Origin: Deinandra increscens subsp. villosa
Lineage: Eukaryota > Streptophyta > Magnoliopsida > Asterales > Asteraceae
NCBI GenBank assembly: GCA_039602395.1
Contig: JBCNJP010000027.1
Location: 32,939,962-33,003,961 of the forward strand
DNA: 64,000 bases
Direction: 5' to 3'
The notes under the pieces were generated by a model. That model was given only the letters and a program-made list of their open reading frames with translations, was not told where the DNA came from and did no database searches. Below, one piece after another: positions 59,301-64,000 of this stretch. Numbering within the stretch: position 1 is the stretch's first letter; each line of letters opens with the position of its first letter. The position numbers and the translations under genes are program-made.

Positions 59301-59462
59301 TCATCTCAATTTAAATAGAAAACTACTTAAGTGATATTTTTTTATATATATAATAGATTTTTAGATTTTAATTTAACTTAAATAAACTCAAATTAATCTA
59401 GACCATTCATTTTAAAAAATGGTTAAAATATATGGCTTATATCTGTTCTCACGATTCTCATA
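56346..59462. mobile_element. Long AT-rich element E9 (unit 1), TIR around GAACTGCGAGAACAG
   Basis: The left end TTATTGTAAGAACTGCGAGAA mirrors the right end CTGTTCTCACGATTCTCATAA. It has (TA)n to the left. The interior is TTTTTAA-rich (56560-56980), then has repeated noncoding blocks with GTAAC, CCTACGAGCATGCAAC and GAAAAATGTGTTTGGGC. One block (57660-57990) is repeated at 58085-58420. A CGATTAATC MITE is nested at 56992-57576. No transposase frame. Confidence 0.55.
56992..57576. mobile_element. CGATTAATC-repeat MITE nested in E9
   Basis: The left end TGTTGCAGAAGTCGCGATTAA pairs with the right end CAAACGATTTCTGCAACCTT. Both termini carry GATTAATCG repeats and GTCGACCGTCGAG-type blocks. It is related to the element at 13205-13393. 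Confidence 0.6.
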
Positions 59463-59758
59463 ATATTTATTTGATAATGTTTTTTATAATGCGATCTAGA
59501 TATACACAACTTGCACATAACAACAATTTTGTTCATGTTGTATTTTACCGTAGTATATTTTAACCGTATTTTATACACAACTTGCACATAACAACAATTA
59601 TGTGCAAGCGAGATCACTTAATAAAGTATTATATTTTGTAATTGACATTTTCTTACTATTCCACTAAATCTTAAAACTAAATCTTAAAACTTGAAGAACA
59701 TATTAGTATTGAATTATTAAGTCTTTAAAATTCCATGTCTTATATACATATATATATA

Positions 59759-60193
59759 GTGAAAAGTACATTTGTAGACACCATCGTAAATGTAGACAGG
59801 TGGATACTTTATTTCACATGTGAAATTACTCTATTTCGCATTTGAAATTCAATAAATAAAATAGATTTTTATGTAAATAAATAAATAAAGTCTAAGATAA
59901 AAAATGAGAATTGTGAAAAATTTAATTCATGAATGATGCATATTACGCACACTCATTCCGATCCCTTCGTTTTACTTTTTTTTTTCCAAAATCAAGCCAT
60001 GTGCATCATAGATTTCATTATGTAATCATTCATGAATTAAATTTTTCACAATTCTCATTGTTTATCTTAGATTTTATTTATTTATTTACATTAAATCTTA
60101 AAAAAAAGTTTTTTAATTGAGTTTCACATGCGAAATAGAGTAATTTCACATGTGAAATAGGTTGTCTACCTGTCTACACTTATGGGGGTGTCT

Positions 60194-60197
<4 letters not shown>
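59759..60197. mobile_element. Fold-back MITE E6 (E5 family) in (TA)n
   Basis: The left GTGAAAAGTACATTTGTAGACA pairs with the right TGTCTACACTTATGGGGGTGT. Long inner arms pair (AAATTTAATTCATGAATGAT with ATCATTCATGAATTAAATTT). ATTTCACATGTGAAAT occurs in both arms at 59811-59826 and 60143-60158. (TA)n lies on both sides. Confidence 0.85.
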
Positions 60198-60252
<55 letters not shown>

Positions 60253-60254
<2 letters not shown>

Positions 60255-61021
60255 TAAGGATCATGTGAAAACAACTTTTATTGCGAAAAAACGAAAACAA
60301 ATATTAAAACCTCTATAACTTTTTCATACGTTAATATTTTTTTAAAAAATTTGCACAAAAATCCTTAAAATTATATTATCTATAGTTCTGGAAAAAATTA
60401 AAAAAAAATCAATATTTTTTAAAATTATTATTGCACAGGTGCAATAATTTTTTTTATTATTATTGCACATATGCAATAATATTAAAACCTTTATAACCTT
60501 TTCATATGTTAAATTTTTTATAAAAAGTTATACCATAAATCTTATAATTCTGTTATCTTATAATTATGTTATCTTTAATTCTGGAGAAAATTAAAAAAAA
60601 TTCAACGTTTTTTTATTATTGCACATGTGCAATAAAAATTTATTATTGCACATGTGCAATAATATTAAAACCTCTATAACTTTTTCATACGTGAATATAT
60701 TTTAGATAAAAAATTGTACCATAGATCTTATAATTCTGTTATCTTTAATTCTGGAACAAATTAAAAAATAAATTAACGTTTTTATGTTAATATTGCACAT
60801 GTGTAATATAATTAATACGTATTATTGCACATGTGCAATAATAAAAAAATCATGAAATTTTATATGTTTAATTTTTTTATTCAGAATTAAAGGTGACATA
60901 ATTTTAAGACTTTTGTGCAAATTTTAAAAAAAAAATATCAGCGTATGAGGAAGTTATAGAGGTTTTAATATTTGTTTTCGTGTTTTCGCAATAACATCTT
61001 ATTTTTATTTGATCCTTCCCC
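60253..61021. mobile_element. Fold-back MITE E7 (same family as E2) in (TA)n
   Basis: Starts GGTAAGGATCATGTGAAAAC and ends TTATTTGATCCTTCCCC. The pairing blocks ATTAAAACCTCTATAACTT and AAGTTATAGAGGTTTTAAT are shared with E2. The core has at least five copies of the palindrome TTGCACATGTGCAA or near variants (60431, 60463, 60619, 60646, 60825). It is absent from unit 1. Confidence 0.88.
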
Positions 61022-61046
61022 ATATATATATATATATATATATATA

Positions 61047-61704
61047 GGGTTAAGTTCAATGGAAAACTAAGTTTTAGTTGGAAAACTGGAAAACCAAAGG
61101 AAAAATATATTAAATGAAGGCTATTTAGGTCATTTTGGTGCTCCTTTTTTTTTCTTTTTTAAATTTCCGTGTCTATTCAACTAATTTCCACCTTACGACC
61201 TTAAAAAAATAAAAAAACTAAAAAAAAACTAAAAAAAACTAAAAAAAAAACGTTCTCTTTTTATGGGTTCGTCCGACTATGTTGCATATATGCAATATTG
61301 TATGTTTTTTATATTGCATATATGCAACATATGAAACATACAATGTTGCATATATGCAACATACTATTTTGCATATATGTAACAAGTGAAACATACAATG
61401 TTGCATATATGCAACATACTATTTTGCATATATGCAACGTATGCAACATACTATGTTGCATATATGCAACATAGTCGGATGGACAAGATGAACAAAAAAA
61501 AACGTTTTTTTCTCTTTGTTTTTTTGTTTTTTTGTCTTTTTTTTTTCTTTTTTTGTTTGTTTTTTAAAAAGTTATCATGTGGATATATGTGAAACCAAAA
61601 AAAAAAGAAAAAAAAATTGTCAAATTACCCAAATAGCCTTCATTTAATATAACTTTCCTTTGGTTTTCCAGTTTTCCAAATAATAGTAGTTTTCCAAGGA
61701 ACCT

Positions 61705-61709
<5 letters not shown>
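61047..61709. mobile_element. Fold-back MITE E8 in (TA)n with palindrome array core
   Basis: The left GGGTTAAGTTCAATGGAAAAC pairs with the right TTTTCCAAGGAACCTTACCC. Inner arms AAACTGGAAAACCAAAGGAA and TTCCTTTGGTTTTCCAGTTT... pair, as do the AAATGAAGGCTATTTAGG blocks. Seven copies of TTGCATATATGCAA or close variants lie at 61282-61470, bracketed by GTCCGACTATG and CATAGTCGGA. Absent from unit 1. Confidence 0.9.
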
Positions 61710-61744
<35 letters not shown>

Positions 61745-61750
<6 letters not shown>

Positions 61751-63709
61751 GAGAACCATGAAAACACCCCTAGCCACACATTTGGAATCTAGTCAATTTT
61801 ATTTATTTTAATTCAAAAGGGTAATAAAGTCTTTAACCTATATAACTAGAAGACAAAACCCCATTAAAATAATATTAACTATTAATATCTTGATTAGTTA
61901 AAATTAATTGTTTTAAATATTTAGAATTTATTTTTTTATGTTTTTTTTACGTTTTAATATTTTTTTAACCTTATTTTTTAATGTTTATATTTTATTATTA
62001 TTTTTATTCAACGTTTTTATTTTCATTCTTTTAACAATTTTTTTAAAACTTTTTATTAACTTTGAATTTTTTACTTCTTTTAATAACTTTTTTTTAACTT
62101 TTTAAAACTTTTTTAACTTATTTATTAAAAAAACTTTTTACTAGTTTTTTTAATTTACGTTTATGCTTTTATTATAATATTTTTTACTTTTCTTTACTTA
62201 TTTATTATGTTGTTTTAGCTTTTTTACTTTGATTACATATTTTTTTAAAACTATTTTATTAACTTTTCTTTTTACTATTTTAATCTATTATTTTTAAACT
62301 TTTTATTAGTTGTTTTTAATTTACTTTTTATGTTTTTTAAAAACATCTTTTTTTACTTTCTTTTACTTTTGTAAGTTTTTTTAAATGTTTACTATAAAAA
62401 AAATGTTAAATGTCTACGCGCATGAAATATAGATATTAGCAACCATGTAACATATGCCTGCGAGCATGTAGCGATATGTAACATCTATGTAACATATGCT
62501 TACTCGTTTACATTTTTGTTACACAATGCTTCAAGTTTGTAAGAACCAACTACGTGGTTTTAGCAAGAAAATGTGTTTGCGAAAAATGTGTTTCGGTATT
62601 TACCTGATAGAAAATGTGTTTGTGAAAAAATGTGTTTCGGTATTTACCTGATAGAAAATGTGTTTACAAAAAATAAGAGAGAAGAAAATGTGATATACTG
62701 ATCAATGAGAGTGAAATTTAAATATTTATATTTTTTTAATTTTTTTTACATACGTGTAACTATTAGCTACGCACATGTATTTGTTCGCTACGAATACGTA
62801 ATTGTTCGTTACCAACATGTAACACATACATTAAAAAAGTTACACCAAAGTGTAATTTTGAGATCTTGGTATTGTTTTGGTGTTGGTATTATCATGGTTT
62901 TAGTTTTCGACGGGTGGTAACCTTTTCCTAAGAGTTGGTAGGACTCTGTTACGAAAATGTAACGTATATGTAAGAAGATGCAACCATATAACAGATGCCT
63001 ACGATCATGCAATATAGACATCAACAAACTATGTAACAGATGCATACAAGCATGCAACCATGTAAATACTTGTTTACATTTTTGTTACACAATGTTTCAG
63101 GTTCGTAAGAACCAGCTACGTGGTTGTAGAAAGAAAATGTGTTTGCAAAAAATGTGTTTAGGCATTTACCTGATAGATGATTTGTTTACGGAAAATGTGA
63201 GAGAAGAAAATGTGATATACATATTAATGATAGATAAATTTAAATATTTATATTTTTTAACATTTTACATACATGTAACTGTTCATTACTCATATGTATT
63301 TGTTCGCTACTAATATATAATTGTTCGTTACCTACATGTAACAACATACATTAAAAAATTATAAAAAAACGAGACTATAACCAAATTAAAGATAAAAAAC
63401 GTCCTATTTAATGGTGCAATTTAAATATATATATATATATTATTGCATAAAAAGTTATTAACGATATAAAATGATGGGTGGGTGGGTGTGTGTGTGTGTG
63501 TGGGGGGGGGGGGGGGAGTATATATTAATGTCACATCACCTTAATATGTCATCTCATTTTAAAAAGAAAATTACTTTTGTGCCATATTCTATATATTTAA
63601 TAGACTTTTAAGTTTTAATTTAATTAAAAGAAATTCAAATTAATTTAGACCATTTATTTTAAAAGGTGGTTAAGATGTGTGGCTCATATCTGTTCTCGCG
63701 GTTCTCACA
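61745..63709. mobile_element. Long AT-rich element E9 (unit 2)
   Basis: The left TTATTGTGAGAACC and the right GGTTCTCACAATA form terminal inverted repeats. The interior parallels the unit-1 element: TTTTTAA-rich left part, then GTAAC/ATGCAACC blocks with GCAAAAAATGTGTTTAGGCA at two places (62570-62700 and 63130-63220). It lacks the nested CGATTAATC MITE. Confidence 0.55.
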
Positions 63710-64000
63710 ATATATATTGGTTCTCAAAAGAACCTAACCCTATATATATATATATAGGGGTAAGATCCCCATAAAAAAAAATATTTTGCCTAGAAAAATA
63801 AGAAAAGATCTCATCCATTAGTTTTACAAATCAATGGTTGAGATCCAATCTAAAGTGTTATTGAATTCAAGTCTTAAATATTTGTCAATCTCTAGTTGGG
63901 TTTTTAAGAACTTTTTTCTTTTGTTAGAGTATTCACAACATAATCTTTATCCTTATCTTTATAATTTACTTAAAAACTCTCATTTCTTACATTTAACTTG
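63710..64000. mobile_element. Further (TA)n-bounded termini at window end
   Basis: 63716-63741 (TTGGTTCTCAAAAGAACC, TAACCC) is the right end of an E3-like element. After (TA)n another element starts GGGGTAAGATCCCCATAAAA at 63757 and is cut by the window end. Confidence 0.5.

Larger units (their letters stand above)
55420..59464 (+). repeat. Tandem segmental duplication with TA-elements, unit 1
   Basis: It starts with about 270 bp of host sequence (landmarks TATACACAACTTGCA, GTGCAAGTGAGATCACTTAATA, TTCTTACTATTCCACTAAATC). Then come (TA)n, fold-back E4, E5, (TA)n and a long AT-rich element ending CTGTTCTCACGATTCTCA at about 59462. The same order restarts at 59465. Confidence 0.8.
59465..63741 (+). 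repeat. Tandem segmental duplication with TA-elements, unit 2
   Basis: It repeats unit 1: host segment 59465-59745, then an E5-like fold-back, then E7 and E8 (which have no counterpart in unit 1), then the long AT-rich element. The E4 of unit 1 is missing here. The differences are whole elements bounded by (TA)n. Confidence 0.8.

Noticed and set aside
61386..61592. Frames built of ATYATYYVAYMQH and FFFCLFF
   Set aside because: Translation of the palindrome array and a poly-T tract in E8.
57660..63360. Short frames with CNHVNTCLH-like peptides in the E9 elements (58084, 58822, 62978)
   Set aside because: They arise from the repeated GTAAC/ATGCAACC blocks, differ between the two E9 copies in frame, and contain no recognisable domain.

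Overview
The window is nuclear DNA of a dicot, most likely a member of the Asteraceae. It is AT-rich, intron-bearing and packed with nested transposable elements. The family assignment rests on recalled resemblance of the retroelement proteins (the 38-42 kb ORF family and the PB1-like protein) to sequences common in that family, so it is an inference. Exactly one conventional host gene is fully supported: an 11-exon type I inositol polyphosphate 5-phosphatase on the minus strand (16383-20999, 589 codons with all reading phases closing). A very small minus-strand gene (22644-22790, 48 aa) with a housekeeping-type promoter is a second candidate.

Layout. 1-14084 is copy A of a large nested transposon block: the 3' part of a retroelement-like ORF, a four-unit 312-bp tandem repeat, two fold-back elements in a TA microsatellite, a CACTA transposon end carrying a PB1-like gene, a Copia gag and 5' LTR, and a LINE. 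14085-14714 is the left part of a Mutator-like element with a captured GRF-zinc-finger-like fragment, followed by a 500-N assembly gap. 16383-21100 holds the 5-phosphatase gene, whose last intron contains a hAT element sitting exactly on the splice donor. 22.6-26.8 kb holds the small gene, several MITEs and a tRNA-derived SINE. 27.0-28.8 kb is a LINE remnant with G-rich flank. 28819-35200 is a Gypsy element with a 3.8-kb LTR and a gag broken by two stops. 36.8-37.8 kb is an unusual inverted array of a 10-12 bp motif. 38091-42129 is a broken retroelement-like ORF series that runs directly into copy B of the large block (41544-53158, same orientation as A). 54.66-55.08 kb is an isolated GC-rich coding fragment. 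55.4-64 kb is a tandemly duplicated host segment colonised by a train of fold-back elements, each bounded by (TA)n.

How it fits together. Copies A and B share the same nested insertion junctions, so they arose by segmental duplication and not by independent insertion. They flank the phosphatase gene as direct repeats. Comparing A with B dates later events: insertion of two fold-back elements into a (TA)n tract that is still empty in B, and a 1348-bp two-step template-switch rearrangement in A only. The strongest candidate for an undescribed system is the set of (TA)n-bounded fold-back elements (2.1-3.2, 29.2-29.4 and 55.7-63.8 kb). Several unrelated stems carry central palindromes with an ACATGT, CATATG or CATATATG core, and both filled and empty insertion sites are visible.
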